DNA of 64,000 nucleotides from Notospermus geniculatus (lineage: Eukaryota; Nemertea; Pilidiophora; Heteronemertea; Lineidae), in the NCBI GenBank assembly GCA_002633025.1, contig NMRB01001618.1, positions 72,223-136,222 of the forward strand. Direction: 5' to 3'. The notes beneath the pieces were generated by a model. It was not told the DNA's origin and ran no database searches. It saw only the letters and a program-made list of their open reading frames with translations. Positions 22,901-35,224 of the stretch are shown one piece after another (within the stretch, counting starts at the first letter, position 1; every line of letters begins with the position of its first letter). Position numbers and translations under genes: made by a program.

Positions 22901-25649
22901 TTTCGAAGTCTACCTTATCATAGTTGGATACACTTCACAGGAGTAAAGAATAAGCAACATCCAGTTCCCAGTTGCTGAACCGTAACTTGCCAGTGCCAGG
23001 CCTGAGCGGATGCCCTCTCGGCCCTCCATGTAACCGGTCAGGTCGAGGGCAAGGATGATGACCATAGAAATAATAGGAATAGTGGAGAAGATAGAGAAAC
23101 TCCAGCGGCGGCCGATGCTGAAAAATAATGAATTCAAATGGGAGTACAAATTCATGCGCCAAACAAAGCAAAAACACCACGGTTTGTCGTCTGGATCATT
23201 GGCTACAACCCATGCAGTGAATCACACGCCTAGTAACAAGTTTTTTTCCCCAGTACACTGATATGCAAATTAGGAAAAGTTACATCATGGCGTCAATCAG
23301 TCACACCCGCGCTCGCAGCGCCATCTATGACAATGCAAGACGACCATTTGAAGCAAAGGATTTCGCATTGATTTAATCAAGACTCGTGAAACAAGGAATA
23401 AAAAAAGTCTGGCCTTACCACTTACTAGTTTAGCACCAATGGAGCAAGCAGTCTTGCTACAAGGCTTGCAGAGGCAGCCACGAGTAGATTCTGATAGATG
23501 GAGCCGGTCATATTTGGTATTTCTGATTTTAACCCGTAGGTTATGCAGGCACTGATGAACCTAGAGGTAGAAGAAAATGTAGTTGATGTTCTTTAGTCTT
23601 TCGTCGTGAATGTTGAGACTGAACGTCCCTGCCGGAAACCTCTTGGTCTAGGCCTATGGCTCTGACGCCCATAAATATTGTGGTTCTGAGTGAGCTACGT
23701 TTGGGTATACTAGTAGTTCAGTCATAACCTACCACGCAAAGAGTAAAACTAAAGTTATCTTGGTATAGAATCTTGTCCGGAATAGATCGTGGTAGCTGTA
23801 CTTCTTGTCTTCTTCTTCATGTTCCTTGAACCGATCTCCTAAGCGGCGTATAAGGTCCAAGTCGGGAGGTGGTCTCCTGTTCAGCTTGGAGATGAACAGT
23901 AAGGATTTGTGGGCGTCCCCGTACCGTTTCTTATGAATAAGCCAACGGGAGCTCTCGGGTAAGAAACTGCAAGGAAAAAATTTCCTCGACTTACCGATTA
24001 AGGCCTCTATTATTTTTTTGACGGATATTAAAAATAAAACTTGGGAAAAGAAAACTAGTAAGTCTAGACAGAAATCCTTTGTAGGTTGAGCCAACCTGTT
24101 CAAACGCATGTAGGCAAGCCAACGTGGTGGAGAACTGACACTTCATTTCTCTGTGTTTATATCATAGAACTCGTCAATCATAAAAGATAGTGGCACATGT
24201 CACGTTTTCTTCTGAATTTCACACTTACATGCATCCCAGAACAAATAAAGGAATCCATGTAAGGCTCAGTCCTAACACAAGATGGCGCCATTCCCTTAGG
24301 AAATAAGCGGAAAGGACTATGCCAAACTCAGCTAGCCTCCATCCAAGTCTCAATCCGATGAACACTCGCCACTTTGGTCCAAGGTACTCTATCGGAAGCG
24401 TGCCGGCTGTCGGAGAGGTGCAAGCTAGAGAAGAAGTATGGAAAACAGTCATAACTACTGTGTAATATATGAACCACGACGAGGCCCTATTCTTCAGGAC
24501 CGATATTCATAAAACTACTTAAGTCTTAGTGTGGCACTTATCCTTTGTTCAACACAAAAGATAAGTATGACACTTAGACTTAAGTACTTTTATGAATATG
24601 GGTCCAGGGGCCGTATGCATAAAACATCTTAAGTGTAAAATTTCCCTTGTTTGAAACAATAGTTTAAAGGAAATTTTATACTTTAAGATGTTTTATACAT
24701 ACGGCGCCTGGGCCTTTGCATAAAGGTGGAATAAGGGAGGTACATGTACATGTAGAGCTTACATTCAGGTATAACCTAAAATTATACGTTATGTTATACC
24801 TCGAATAAGCTCTACTTCCCTTATTCCACCTTTATGCATATGGGCCCAGGAATTGTTATCAAAGATGGTGAATCGAGCCGGTGGTCGAACCATCATAAGC
24901 AGAAAAGAAAGTGGGCTGAAGTCATTTGTTCTGAACCAAGTGAAATAAGGACCACATCTTTCTACGAAAAATAGGTAAATATCCCACCTGCAAAAAAGCC
25001 AGTCAATATCCTTTGGAAGCTATAGACGGGCCAGGATGGAGCCATCGCCAAAAGGGCCATCGACACTATTGTCAGTCCCCATGCCGCTAGCCCCACAGTA
25101 CGGCGACCGAATATATCTGCAATTTGACCACTTGCAAGACCGCCTAGCAACCCACCGGCGAAGAAGAGTGTCACCATCAGACGAGACCGATAGCGTGTCC
25201 GGCAGATGAATTGCCACTGAAAATGAAAAATTCCGAGGAAGAAATAAATGTACATGTATTAACGTTAAATACCACTTTAAAAGATGGTACCATACCAAAC
25301 TGTGATTGAAGTGGAAGCGAAAACGTATCATGATGCAGTTTTCAGATCAACAAGAACTTACTTCTGTAGTAGGCGACGTATACTCCTTCGAAAAAGTAAC
25401 ATTGACGCATTCAACTTCCGGTGTTGGACATCCATTCCAGGTAGCATTACCAATAACGGCAGACGTGTTACGGTCAACTGGGATGCAGGAATATCCGGGA
25501 CTTCCCGTCTCAATAACGTAAAAATTATATGCCAGTGCAGATGTGAGATCTAACGCACAGCCAAAAATTATGATCAGGATTTGAGCAGGGCCCATGTTAC
25601 CGACACCATCTAAAATATCTTCAAATTTTGGCTCCGTATCCGACTCCAT
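19999..25649 (-). CDS. SLC22-type organic ion transporter, copy A
   Basis: Transcript-order exons: 25649-25362, 25216-24988, 24424-24229, 23966-23733, 23560-23426, then exon 6 twice (23117-22914 and 21472-21269), exon 7 twice (21752-21680 and 20523-20451), and 20205-19999. One 6-7 pair gives 521 residues. Signatures: FEDILDGVGNMGPAQ at the N-terminus, a glycosylated first loop (NTS, NAT, NVT), GQIADIFGRR (126-135), PESSRWL (241-247), EVYPTMIRNIG (422-432), and a basic tail PPRKRRR. These are major-facilitator and OCT/OAT (SLC22) hallmarks, so this is a 12-helix plasma-membrane carrier. The substrate is unknown. Exon 7 ends in phase 0 and exon 6 starts mid-codon, so 7 to 6 splicing breaks the frame and only one pair can be used. 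Introns hold TA, TTA and ACA-flanked MITEs. A polyadenylation signal (AATAAA on the minus strand) lies at 19815-19820. Confidence 0.88.
20221..20314. mobile_element. 94-bp MITE with TA target duplication in transporter A intron 7
   Basis: The ends CCGGATTGTTCCCCCAATACC and GGTATTGGGGGAACAATCCGG form about 28-base inverted repeats. TA flanks both sides. The paralogous intron in copy D reads GTAAAATAATCTC with one TA, so the insertion and its TA duplication are exact. This fits Tc1/mariner-type insertion. Confidence 0.85.
20962..21092. mobile_element. 131-bp MITE with TTA target duplication in transporter A
   Basis: The ends GGCTGAGTTTACATCGA and TCGATGTAAACTCAGCC extend into about 40-base arms containing ACACGCGACACGAACACGC. 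TTA flanks both sides, and the duplicated unit provides the empty site GGCCCTTATGCC at about 22598. A three-base TTA duplication fits PIF/Harbinger-type insertion. A second family member is at 48656-48773. Confidence 0.85.
22150..22548. mobile_element. Fold-back element of about 400 bp in transporter A
   Basis: The left arm runs from about 22170 (CCATGTGGGAATTTAATTG) through TTTCATCCAATAAA. The right arm is its complement from TTATTGGATGAAATAAG to CCCACATGG at about 22516. The arms are about 95 bases. The paralogous first unit lacks it, so it arrived after the exon duplication. The exact ends are unclear because of a C-rich run at 22150. Confidence 0.7.
22765..22884. mobile_element. Palindromic GGGCCGTATTTTAG element with ACA target duplication
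   Basis: The left end GGGCCGTATTTTAGAACGTT is mirrored by AACGTTCTAAAATACGACCT. ACA flanks both sides (22762-22764, 22885-22887). The empty site GAAGACACAATCG is present in the first unit and in copies B and C. The three-base duplication and GGCC ends group it with the palindromes at 24497-24847 and the Harbinger-linked pair at 53718-54644. Confidence 0.85.
24497..24847. mobile_element. Cluster of three abutting palindromes, transporter A intron 2
   Basis: Three separate hairpins lie end to end: 24497-24605 (GGACCGATATTCATAAAAC), 24607-24708 (GGGGCCGTATGCATAAAAC) and 24710-24847 (GGGCCTTTGCATAAAGGTGG). Each opens with a GGCC-like end, then TATNCATAAA or a close variant, and closes with the complement. 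Their stems and loops differ. Only one or two bases separate neighbours. Confidence 0.8.
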
Positions 25650-26315
25650 TCGCCGTTATTGGTGGGTAAACAGGAATACAAGTCCCGTTTAGGATACCCT
25701 GATCGGTGGACCTACTTGTCATCGAAGGTCAGTTACTATATAGTGAATGGAAAAACATGTATGCAAAAATGCAATAATGCAGGACTGTTTTGATAATCTA
25801 TGCAGGTCCTTATGCCGGTACAGGAATATCTGGGCTATCGCTTTATGTAGCACATGGACAACCTATCTAATCGGAATTTCTATCGTAATATACGTGGCCC
25901 AGTGACTTCCTTTTCGACTGCTGGCAATATTCTTGTGGACGCTCTAGAGATTCGAGAGTTTAAGAGGTCGTCCCGTCCAGCTAACGGAACCCTAACGTTC
26001 ACGTTATACAAACGTATATGGTACTTTGCAACCTCTCGAGTGTCAGGATCATCCCGCTAAACGACAATACTAAACGCTAATGGTATTTATTTGCACGCAC
26101 ACAGCATGTCGGAAAATTCTTTTTAATTCATATTTATTTCCGAAATCAGAGGGTTAGGGCCTTCATGGCCCTACATAACAAGTACGGGGAGGTGATGAAG
26201 ACTTGTAAGAGGTAGACCCTCTATGTCGAGTCCCAAACGTTTTTCCCATTTGCCCATCACTTCGTCCCTCAATCTCCCAACGGCTGCGGATGTTCCGCCA
26301 AATAAACAGCTCTGT

Positions 26316-29300
26316 CTAGAGTGTAGTAACATTCATTTTGTCTGTCTCAGCATTTCCTTCCTGGCCCGAGCCTGCCTCAGCAGCCCTCCTTTTCTTCCTT
26401 GGTGGCAATTCCTCCGGTAAGGGTTTATCCTTCGTTTCGGGCATCAGCCAGGCCGTGAAGATAGAAGCCAGTAGACCCAAAATACCGATCAGAACGTACG
26501 GCAGCGATGCGTGGACGTCACTCTGAAATGTAAAGTAATCTCAACTTTTGTTACTCAAATTTGCCTGTCATTTTGCTGTTTACCCAGCAAATTGGATTAT
26601 GTTCGCGATCGGAAAAAAAGGAATTGCATAATAATTGCATATTATCGTGGTGAATACTTACCAATAAGCCAATCTGCGGTGCAACCACAGACCCAATCCC
26701 CGAAATGAAATTGCCTGATGATAACCCAATGTTTCTGCAGTGAAATAGATTCACATAAATCATATTGATACTCGAGACAGGCCCGTATCAAATCAAATCA
26801 AACCAAAGCAATATAGTTGTTATATGGAAATAGCTTACTGACGAAGCCTTTGAGTGAGCCCAAAGGAGGCTACAGGCCTACACGATAATTTGATACTGAG
26901 CTTTGGTCCCTTTGTCCGCACGTCCCGTTGTGGATCACGAAGTTCAATCCTGTGTAACGTTTTTTAGTGTGGCCCTTATGCCATTGTGACATTAATAGAT
27001 TGACGGAATAAGGTGCAACTTGACGATGAGCGACACACAGACAAACTGAGTCTGTTTCCCAGTGTGTTCCAAACAATGGGAACCACACACAAAAATGGCC
27101 ACACTGAAAAATATTACACCGGAAAGCAGAAGACACAATCGATGCTTCGGTTTCGACGCGAACTGTACCTTATCATAGTTGGATACACTTCGCAGGAGTA
27201 AACATATGCCAACATCCAGTTCCCAGTTGCTGAACCGTAACTTGCCAGTGCCAGGCCTGAGCGGATGCCCTCTCGGCCCTCCATGTAACCGGTCAGGTCG
27301 AGGGCAAGGATGATGGCCATAGAGATAATCGGAATTGCGGTGAAGATAGAGAAACTCCAGCGGCGGCCGACGCTGAAAAATAATAAATTCATGCGCCAAA
27401 CAAAGGAAAAACACCACGGTTTGTCGTCTGGATCATAGGCTACAACCCAATGAATCACACGCCCAGTAACAATGTTTTTTTTGCAAACCAGGAAGAGTTA
27501 CATCATGACGTCAATCAGTCACACCCGCGCTTGCAGCACCGTCTATGACAATGCAAGACGACATATTGTATTTTGTACAGCCACTGCGCGGTTGGGCGCG
27601 ACAAAGTCACGTGCACGTTTCCATCACGGTACCGCGTGACGGCCCAGTCTGATAATAGTAACAAGTTTTTTCCCCAGTACACTGATATGCAAATTAGGAA
27701 GAGTTACATCATGGCGTCAATCAGTCACACCCGCGCTCGCAGCGCCATCTATGACAATGCAAGACGACCATTTGAAGCAAAGGATTTCGCATTGATTTAA
27801 TCAAGACTCGAGAAACAAGGAATAAAAAAAGTCTGGCCTTACCACTTACTAGTTTAGCACCAATGGAGCAAGCAGTCTTGCCACAAGGCTTGCCGAGGCA
27901 GCCACGAGTAGATTCTGATAGATGGAGCCGGTCATATTTGGTATTTCTGATTTTATCCCGTAGGTTATGCAGGCACTGATGAACCTAGAGGTAGAAGAAG
28001 TCTTTAGTCTTTCGTCGTGAATGTTGAGACTGAACGTCCCTGCCGGAAACCTCTTGGTCTAGGCCTACAAGGCTCTGACGCCCATAAATATTGTGGTTCT
28101 GAGTGAGCTACGTTTGGGTATAGTTCAGACACAACCTACCACGCAAAGAGTAAAACTAAAGTTATCTTGGTATAGAATCTTGTCCGGAATAGATCGTGGT
28201 AGCTGTACTTCTTGTCTTCTTCTTCATGTTCCTTGAACCGATCTCCTAAGTGGCGTATAAGGTCCAAGTCGGGAGGTGGTCTCCTGTTCAGCTTGGAGAT
28301 GAACAGTAAGGACTTGTGGGCGTCCCCGTACCGTTTCTTATGAATAAGCCAACGGGAGCTCTCGGGTAAGAAACTGCAAGGAAAACATTTCCTCGACTTA
28401 CCGATTAAGGCCTCTATTATTTTTTTGACGGATATTAAAAATAAAACTTGGGAAAAGAAAACTAGTAAGTCTAGACAGAAATCCTTTGTAGGTTGAGCCA
28501 ACCTGTTCAAATGCATGTAGGCAAGCCAACGTGGTGGAGAACTGACACTTCATTTCTCTGTGTTTATATCATAGAACTCGTCAATCATAAAAGATAGTGG
28601 CACATGTCACGTTTTCTTCTGGATTTCACACTTACATGCATCCCAGAACAAATAAAGGAATCCATGTAAGGCTCAGTCCTAACACAAGATGGCGCCATTC
28701 CCTTAGGAAATAAGCGGAAAGGACTATGCCAAACTCAGCTAGCCTCCATCCAAGTCTCAATCCGATGAACACTCGCCACTTTGGTCCAAGGTACTCTATC
28801 GGAAGCGTGCCGGCTGTCGGAGAGGTGCAAGCTAGAGAAGAAGTATGGAAAACAGTCATAACTACTGTGTAATATATGAACCACGACGAGGACCGATATT
28901 CATAAAACTACTTAAGTCTAAGTGTCGCACTTATCCTTTGTTCAACACAAAAGATAAGTATGACACTTAGACTTAAGTACTTTTATGAATATGGGTCCAG
29001 GGGCCGTATGCATAAAACATCTTAAGTGTAAAATTTCCCTTGTTTGAAACAATAGTTTAAGGGAAATTTCATACTTAAGATGTTTTATACATACGGCGCC
29101 TGGCCCCGTATTCATAAAACTACTTAAGTCTAAGTATGACACTTATCCTTTGTTCAACACAAAAGATAAGTATCATACTTAGACTTAAGTAGTTTTATGA
29201 ATACGGGGCCTGGGCCTTTGCATAAAGGTGGAATAAGGGAGGTACATGTACATGTAGAGCTTACATTCAGGTATAACTTAAAATTATACGTTATGTTATA

Positions 29301-30152
29301 CCTCGAATAAGCTATACCTCCCTTATTCCACCTTTATGCATATGGGCCCAGGAATTGTTATCAAAGATGGTGAATCGAGCCGGTGGTCGAACCATCATAA
29401 GCAGAAAAGAAAGTGGGCTGAATTCATTAGTTCTCAACCAAGCGAAATAAGGACCACATCTTTCTAGGAAAAATAGGTCAAATATCCCACCTGCAAAAAA
29501 GCCAGTCAATGTCCTTTGGAAGGTATAGACGGGCCAGGATGGAGCCACCGCCAACAGGGCCATCGACACTATTGTCAGTCCCCATGCCGCTAGCCCCACA
29601 GTACGGCGACCGAATATATCTGCAATTTGACCACTTGCAAGACCGCCTATCAACCCACCGGCGAAGAAGAGTGTCACCATCAGACGAGACCGATAGCGTG
29701 TCCCGCAGATGTATTGCCACTGAAAATGAAAAATTCCGAGGAAAAAATACATGTACATGTATTAACGTTAATTACCACATTAAAAGATGGTACCATACCA
29801 AACTGTGATTGAAGTGGAAGCGAAAACGTATCATGTTGCATTTTTCAGATCAACAAGAACTTACTTCTGTAGTAGGCGACGTATACTCCTTCGAAAAAGT
29901 AACATTGACGCATTCAGCTTCCGGTGTTGGACATCCATTCCAGGTAGCATTACCAATAACGGCAGACGTGTTACGGTCAACTGGGATGCAGGAATATCCG
30001 GGACTTCCCGTCTCAATAACGTAAAAATTATATGCCAATGCGGATGTGAGATCTAAGGCACAGCCAAAAATTATGATCAGGATTTGAGCAGGGCCCATGT
30101 TACCGACACCATCTAAAATATCTTCAAATTTTGGCTCCGTATCCGACTCCAT
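26316..30152 (-). CDS. SLC22-type organic ion transporter, copy B
   Basis: All eight exons are present with canonical GT-AG junctions: 30152-29865, 29719-29491, 28831-28636, 28373-28140, 27984-27850, 27372-27169, 26734-26662, 26522-26316. Exon lengths (288, 229, 196, 234, 135, 204, 73, 207) equal those of copy A and encode 521 residues without a break. It is the most intact copy in the array. It differs from A by scattered substitutions: AECVNV for VECVNV in loop 1, GGLIGG for GGLLGG before GQIADIFGRR, LIRHLGD for LIRRLGD in the central loop, and a tail RKRRAAEAG. Intron 2 carries four abutting palindromes, one more than A. Intron 5 has a partial tandem repeat at about 27470-27790. A minus-strand AATAAA lies at 26133-26138. 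Substrate and tissue are unknown. Confidence 0.9.
28890..29349. mobile_element. Cluster of four abutting palindromes, transporter B intron 2
   Basis: Hairpins at 28890-28998, 29000-29100, 29103-29210 and 29212-29349. The first, second and fourth are orthologous in position to the three in copy A. The third (GGCCCCGTATTCATAAAAC ... GAATACGGGGCC) is extra and is closest in sequence to the first. The gain or loss happened after A and B diverged. Confidence 0.8.
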
Positions 30153-30827
30153 TCGCCGTTATTGGTGGGTAAACAGGAATATAAGTCCCGTTTAAGACCT
30201 GATCCGTGGACCTACTTGTCATCGAAGGTCAGTTACTAGAAAGTGAATGGAAAAACATGCCGGTATGCAAAAATGCAATACATGTAATGCAGGACTGTTT
30301 TGATAATCTATATAGCTCCTTATGCCGGTACAGGAATATCTGGGCTATCGCTTTAACTAGCACATGGACAACCTATCTAATCGGAATTTCTATCGTAATA
30401 TACGTGGCCCAGTGACTTCCTTTTCGACTGCTGGCAATATTCTTGTGGACGCTCTAGAGAGTCGAGAGTTTAAGAGGTCGTCCCGTCCCGCTAAACGGAA
30501 CCCTAACGTTCACGTTATACAAACGTACATAGTACTTTGCAACCTCTCGAGTGTCAGGATCATCCCGCTAAACGACAATACTAAACGCTACTGGTATTTA
30601 TTTGCGCGCACGCACCAGGTCGGAAAATTCTTTTTAATTCATATTTATTTCCGAAATCAGAGGGTTAGGGCCTTGATGGCCCTACATAACAAGTACGGGG
30701 AGGTGATGAACACTTGTAAGAGGTAGACCCTCTATGTCGACTCCCAAACGTTTTTTCCATTTGCCCATCACATTCGTCCCTCAATCTCCCACCCGCTGCG
30801 GATGTTCCGCCAAATAAACAGCTCTGT

Positions 30828-33800
30828 CTAGAGTGTAGTAACATTCATTTTGTCTGTCTCAGCATTTCCTTCCTGGCCCGAGCCTTCCTCAGCAGCCCTC
30901 CTTTTCTTCCTTGGTGGCAATTCCTCCGGTAAGGGTTTATCCTTCGTTTCGGGCATCAGCCAGGCCGTGAAGATAGAAGCCAGTAGACCCAAAATACCGA
31001 TCAGAACGTACGGCAGCGATGCATGGACGTCACTCTGAAATGTAAAGTAATCTCAACTTTTGTTACTCAAATTTGCCTGTCATTTTGCTGTTTACCCAGC
31101 AAATTGGACTATATGTTCGCGTACGGAAAAAAGGAATTGCATAATAATTGCATATTATCGTGGTGAATACTTACCAATAAGCCAATCTGCGGTGCAACCA
31201 CAGACCCTATCCCCGAAATGAAATTGCCTGATGATAACCCAATGTTTCTGCAGTGAAAATAGATTCACATAATTCATATTGATACTCGAGACAGGCCCGT
31301 ATCAAATCAAATCAAACCAAAGCAATATAGTTGTTATTGCAAATAGCTTACTGACGAAGCCATTGAGTGAGCCCAAAGGAGGCTACAGGCCTACATGATA
31401 ATTTGATACTGAGCTTTGGTCCCTTTGTCCGCACGTCTCGTTGTGGATCACGAAGTTCAATCCTGTGTAACGTTTTTAGTGTGGCCCTTATGCCATTGTG
31501 ACATTACAATAGATTGACGGAATAAGGTGCAACTTGACGATGAGCGAGACACAGACAAACTGAGTCTGTTTCCCAGTGTGTTCCAAACAATGGGAACCAC
31601 ACAGAAAAATGGCCACACTGAAAAATATTACACCGGAAAGCAGAAGACACAATCGATGCAGCTTCGGTTTCGACGCGAACTGTACCTTATCATAGTTGGA
31701 TACACTTCACAGGAGTAAACATATGCCAACATCCAGTTCCCAGTTGCTGAACCGTAACTTGCCAGTGCCAGGCCTGAGCGGATGCCCTCTCGGCCCTCCA
31801 TGTAACCGGTCAGGTCGAGGGCAAGGATGATGGCCATAGAAATAATCGGAATTGCGGTGAAGATAGAGAAACTCCAGCGGCGGCCGACGCTGAAAAATAA
31901 TAAATTCATGCGCCAAACAAAGGGAAAACTCCACGGTTTGTCGTCTGGATCATAGACTACAACCCAATAAATCACACGCCCAGTAACAAATAATGTTTTT
32001 TTTGCAAACCAGGAAGAGTTACATCATGACGTCAATCAGTCACACCCGCGCTTGCAGCACCGTCTATGACAATGCAAGACGACCATTTGAAGCAAAGGAT
32101 TTCGCATTGATTACCACTTACTAGTTTAGCACCAATGGAGCAAGCAGTCTTGCCACAAGGTTTGCCGAGGCAGCCACGAGTAGATTCTGATAGATGGAGC
32201 CGGTCATATTTGGTATTTCTGATTTTATCCCGTAGGATATGCAGGCGCAGGTGAACCTAGGGGTAGAAAAAAAATGTAGTTGATCTTCTTCCGTCTTGAA
32301 TGTTGAAACTGAACGTCCTTGCCGGAAACCTCTTGGTCTTGGCCTATGTACCAAGGCTCTGACGCCCATAAATATTGTGGTTGAGTGAGCTACGTTTTGG
32401 GTATAGTTCAGTCATAACCTACCACGCAAAGAGTAAAACTAAAGTTATCTTGGTATAGAATCTTGTCCGGAATAGATCGTGGTAGCTGTACTTCTTGTCT
32501 TCTTCTTCATGTTCCTTGAACCGATCTCCTAAGCGGCGTATAAGGTCCAAGTCGGGAGGTGGTCTCCTGTTCAGCTTGGAGATGAACAGTAAGGACTTGT
32601 GGGCGTCCCCGTACCGTTTCTTATGAATAAGCCAACGGGAGCTCTCGGGTATGAANNNNNNNNNNNNNNNNNNNNNNNNNNNNNNNNNNNNNNNNNNNNN
32701 NNNNNNNNNNNNNNNNNNNNNNNNNNNNNNNNNNNNNNNNNNNNNNNNNNNNNNNNNNNNNNNNNNNNNNNNNNNNNNNNNNNNNNNNNNNNNNNNNNNN
32801 NNNNNNNNNNNNNNNNNNNNNNNNNNNNNNNNNNNNNNNNNNNNNNNNNNNNNNNNNNNNNNNNNNNNNNNNNNNNNNNNNNNNNNNNNNNNNNNNNNNN
32901 NNNNNNNNNNNNNNNNNNNNNNNNNNNNNNNNNNNNNNNNNNNNNNNNNNNNNNNNNNNNNNNNNNNNNNNNNNNNNNNNNNNNNNNNNNNNNNNNNNNN
33001 NNNNNNNNNNNNNNNNNNNNNNNNNNNNNNNNNNNNNNNNNNNNNNNNNNNNNNNNNNNNNNNNNNNNNNNNNNNNNNNNNNNNNNNNNNNNNNNNNNNN
33101 NNNNNNNNNNNNNNNNNNNNNNNNNNNNNNNNNNNNNNNNNNNNNNNNNNNNNNNNNNNNNNNNNNNNNNNNNNNNNNNNNNNNNNNNNNNNNNNNNNNN
33201 NNNNNNNNNNNNNNNNNNNNNNNNNNNNNNNNNNNNNNNNNNNNNNNNNNNNNNNNNNNNNNNNNNNNNNNNNNNNNNNNNNNNNNNNNNNNNNNNNNNN
33301 NNNNNNNNNNNNNNNNNNNNNNNNNNNNNNNNNNNNNNNNNNNNNNNNNNNNNNNNNNNNNNNCCTATTCTTCAGAGTTGTTGGATGCATGTTCGAAGAT
33401 GGTGATATCGAGCAGGTGCTAGAATCATCATAAGCAGAAAACAAAGTGGGCTGAATTCATTAGTTCTCAACCAGGCGAAATAAGGACCACATCTTTCTAC
33501 GAAAAATAGGTAAATATCCCACCTGCAAAAAAGCCAGTCAGTATCCTTTGGAAGGTATAGACGGGCCAGGATGGAGCCACCGCCAACAGGGCCATCGACA
33601 CTATTGTCAGTCCCCATGCCGCTAGCCCCACAGTACGGCGACCGAATATATCTGCAATTTGACCACTTGCCAGACCGCCAATCAACCCACCAGCGAACAA
33701 AAGTGTCGCCATCAGACGAGACCGATAGCGTGTCCCGCAGATGAATTGCCACTGAAAATGAAAAATTCCTATGAAATATTGACGTTAATTACCACATTAA

Positions 33801-34169
33801 AAGATGGTACCACACCAAACAGTGATTGAAGTGGAAGCGAAAACGTATCATGATGCAGTTTTCAGATCAACAAGAACTTACTTCTGTAGTAGGCGACGTA
33901 TACTCCTTCGAAAAAGTAACATTGACGCATTCAGCTTCCGGTGTTGGACATCCATTCCAGGTAGCATTACCAATAACGGCAGACGTGTTACGGTCAACTG
34001 GGATGCAGGAATATCCGGGACTGCCCGTCTCAATAACGTAAAAATTATATGCCAGTGCAGATGTGAGATCTAACGCACAGCCAAAAATTATGATCAGGAT
34101 TTGAGCAGGGCCCATGTTACCGACACCATCTAAAATATCTTCAAATTTTGGCTCCGTATCCGACTCCAT
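30828..34169 (-). CDS. SLC22-type organic ion transporter, copy C (gap-interrupted)
   Basis: Visible exons: 34169-33882, 33751-33523, 32655-32423 (exon 4, one base short at the gap), 32256-32122, 31889-31686, 31247-31175, 31034-30828. Exon 3 must lie in the 708-n gap. All visible junctions and frames match copy B. The signatures GQIADIFGRR, PESSRWL (here after F-I in place of F-L) and the E-YPT-IRN block are kept, so the gene is probably intact in the animal. The exon 5 text is FTCACISYG, as in D and E, whereas A and B read FISACITYG; this mosaic suggests gene conversion among copies. A minus-strand AATAAA lies at 30644-30649, downstream of the stop codon. Confidence 0.8.
32656..33363. other. 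Assembly gap (708 n)
   Basis: A run of n inside transporter C that hides exon 3, one base of exon 4 and most of intron 2. By comparison with copy B the missing sequence should be of similar length or somewhat longer, and should include the palindrome cluster if C has it. Long reading frames spanning this gap are meaningless. Confidence 1.
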
Positions 34170-35224
34170 TTCGCCGTTATTGATAGGTATACAAAATTCA
34201 AATCCGTCCAGCCCGTTTTGGATACCCTGATCGGTGGATCCACTTGTTGCAGAAGGTCAATTACATATAGTACTAGAAAGTGAATGAAAATATGCAAAAC
34301 TCCAAAAATGTAGGACTGTTTGATATGCTTCTTATACATCGATATTTGGGCTATCGCTTTAACTAGCACATGGGCAACTATCTAATCGGGGTTTCTGTAG
34401 TATAGGCTAATAAATTTGGCCCAGTGACTTCCTTTTGGACTTGCAGTATGTTTTTTTTATACTCGTGTGGACGCTCTAGAGATTCGATAGTTTAAGAGGT
34501 CGTCCCGCTAACGGTAAACCAAACGTTTACGTTATTTTTTACTTTGCAAATGTACGTCAAAAATTGCGTTAGCATTAGTGTTATCGTTAACGTAGCGATT
34601 TCCCAACCTCTCGAGTGTCAGAGATCATCCCGCTAACGAATTTCACTACACGTTAATGCTATCTGTTTGTCCTTTCAATAGAAGTTATCATTCGTTGTTT
34701 GTGTTGGCGTGCCGGTAATTGTCCTCAACCTAAGTTGCCATTATCAACGTTTGTTCCAGCGTAGTCCTCAACTTTAAGTTGTCAAAATCACATTTCGTGT
34801 TGGCGATGGGACCACCAATCTACGGCTCAGTCAGTTAACTACCAACATAAGCGACCTTTTTAAACACGATTAATATTTAAAGATGAGAGGTAAGGTAGGC
34901 CTATTAGGAATTTTGCAGAAAACTAAAAGCCCCCCCCCCCAACCTTTTTTCAAACACCATTCGGGACTTGAGAACCATTCGTAGGCCTGGTTTAATCATG
35001 ACCAAGTCGGAAAATTCTTTCAGTTTATATTATTTTATTTCCGGAATCAGAGGGTTAGGGCCTTCATGGGCCTACATGGCAAGTACGGGGAGATGATGTA
35101 GGAAAGAAGACTTGTAAGAGGTAGACCCTCAATGTTGAGTCCCAACGTTCTTTCCATTTGCGCATCACATTCGCCCCTCAATCTCCCACCCGCTGCGGAT
35201 GTTCCGCAAAGTAAACAGCTCTGT
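34170..35224. other. Spacer between transporters C and D
   Basis: Upstream of C and downstream of D, with no gene. At about 34490-34640 an inverted-repeat segment (GTCGTCCCGCTAACGG ... GTTAACGTAGCG) is related to the MITE at 52473-52600. A minus-strand AATAAA at 35034-35039 probably serves copy D. The block is nearly duplicated at 38038-39094 upstream of D, showing that D and E arose by a duplication that included this spacer. Confidence 0.6.

Larger units (their letters stand above)
20331..23205 (-). repeat. Tandem duplication of exons 6-7 inside transporter A
   Basis: The first unit, 20331-21558, and the second, from 21559, are nearly identical after removing later insertions. The junction reads CATTGGCTATTATTAAAAATT at about 21555. 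Exon 7 is identical in both units. Exon 6 differs by two residues (VGRRWSFSIFSA against IGRRWSFSIFST). The second unit gained a fold-back element at about 22150-22548 and a palindrome at 22765-22884; the first gained the MITE at 20962-21092. Confidence 0.85.

Noticed and set aside
32419-33444. Open frames of 260-341 codons across the gap
   Set aside because: They are artefacts of the n run; only the exon 4 part at the left edge is real.
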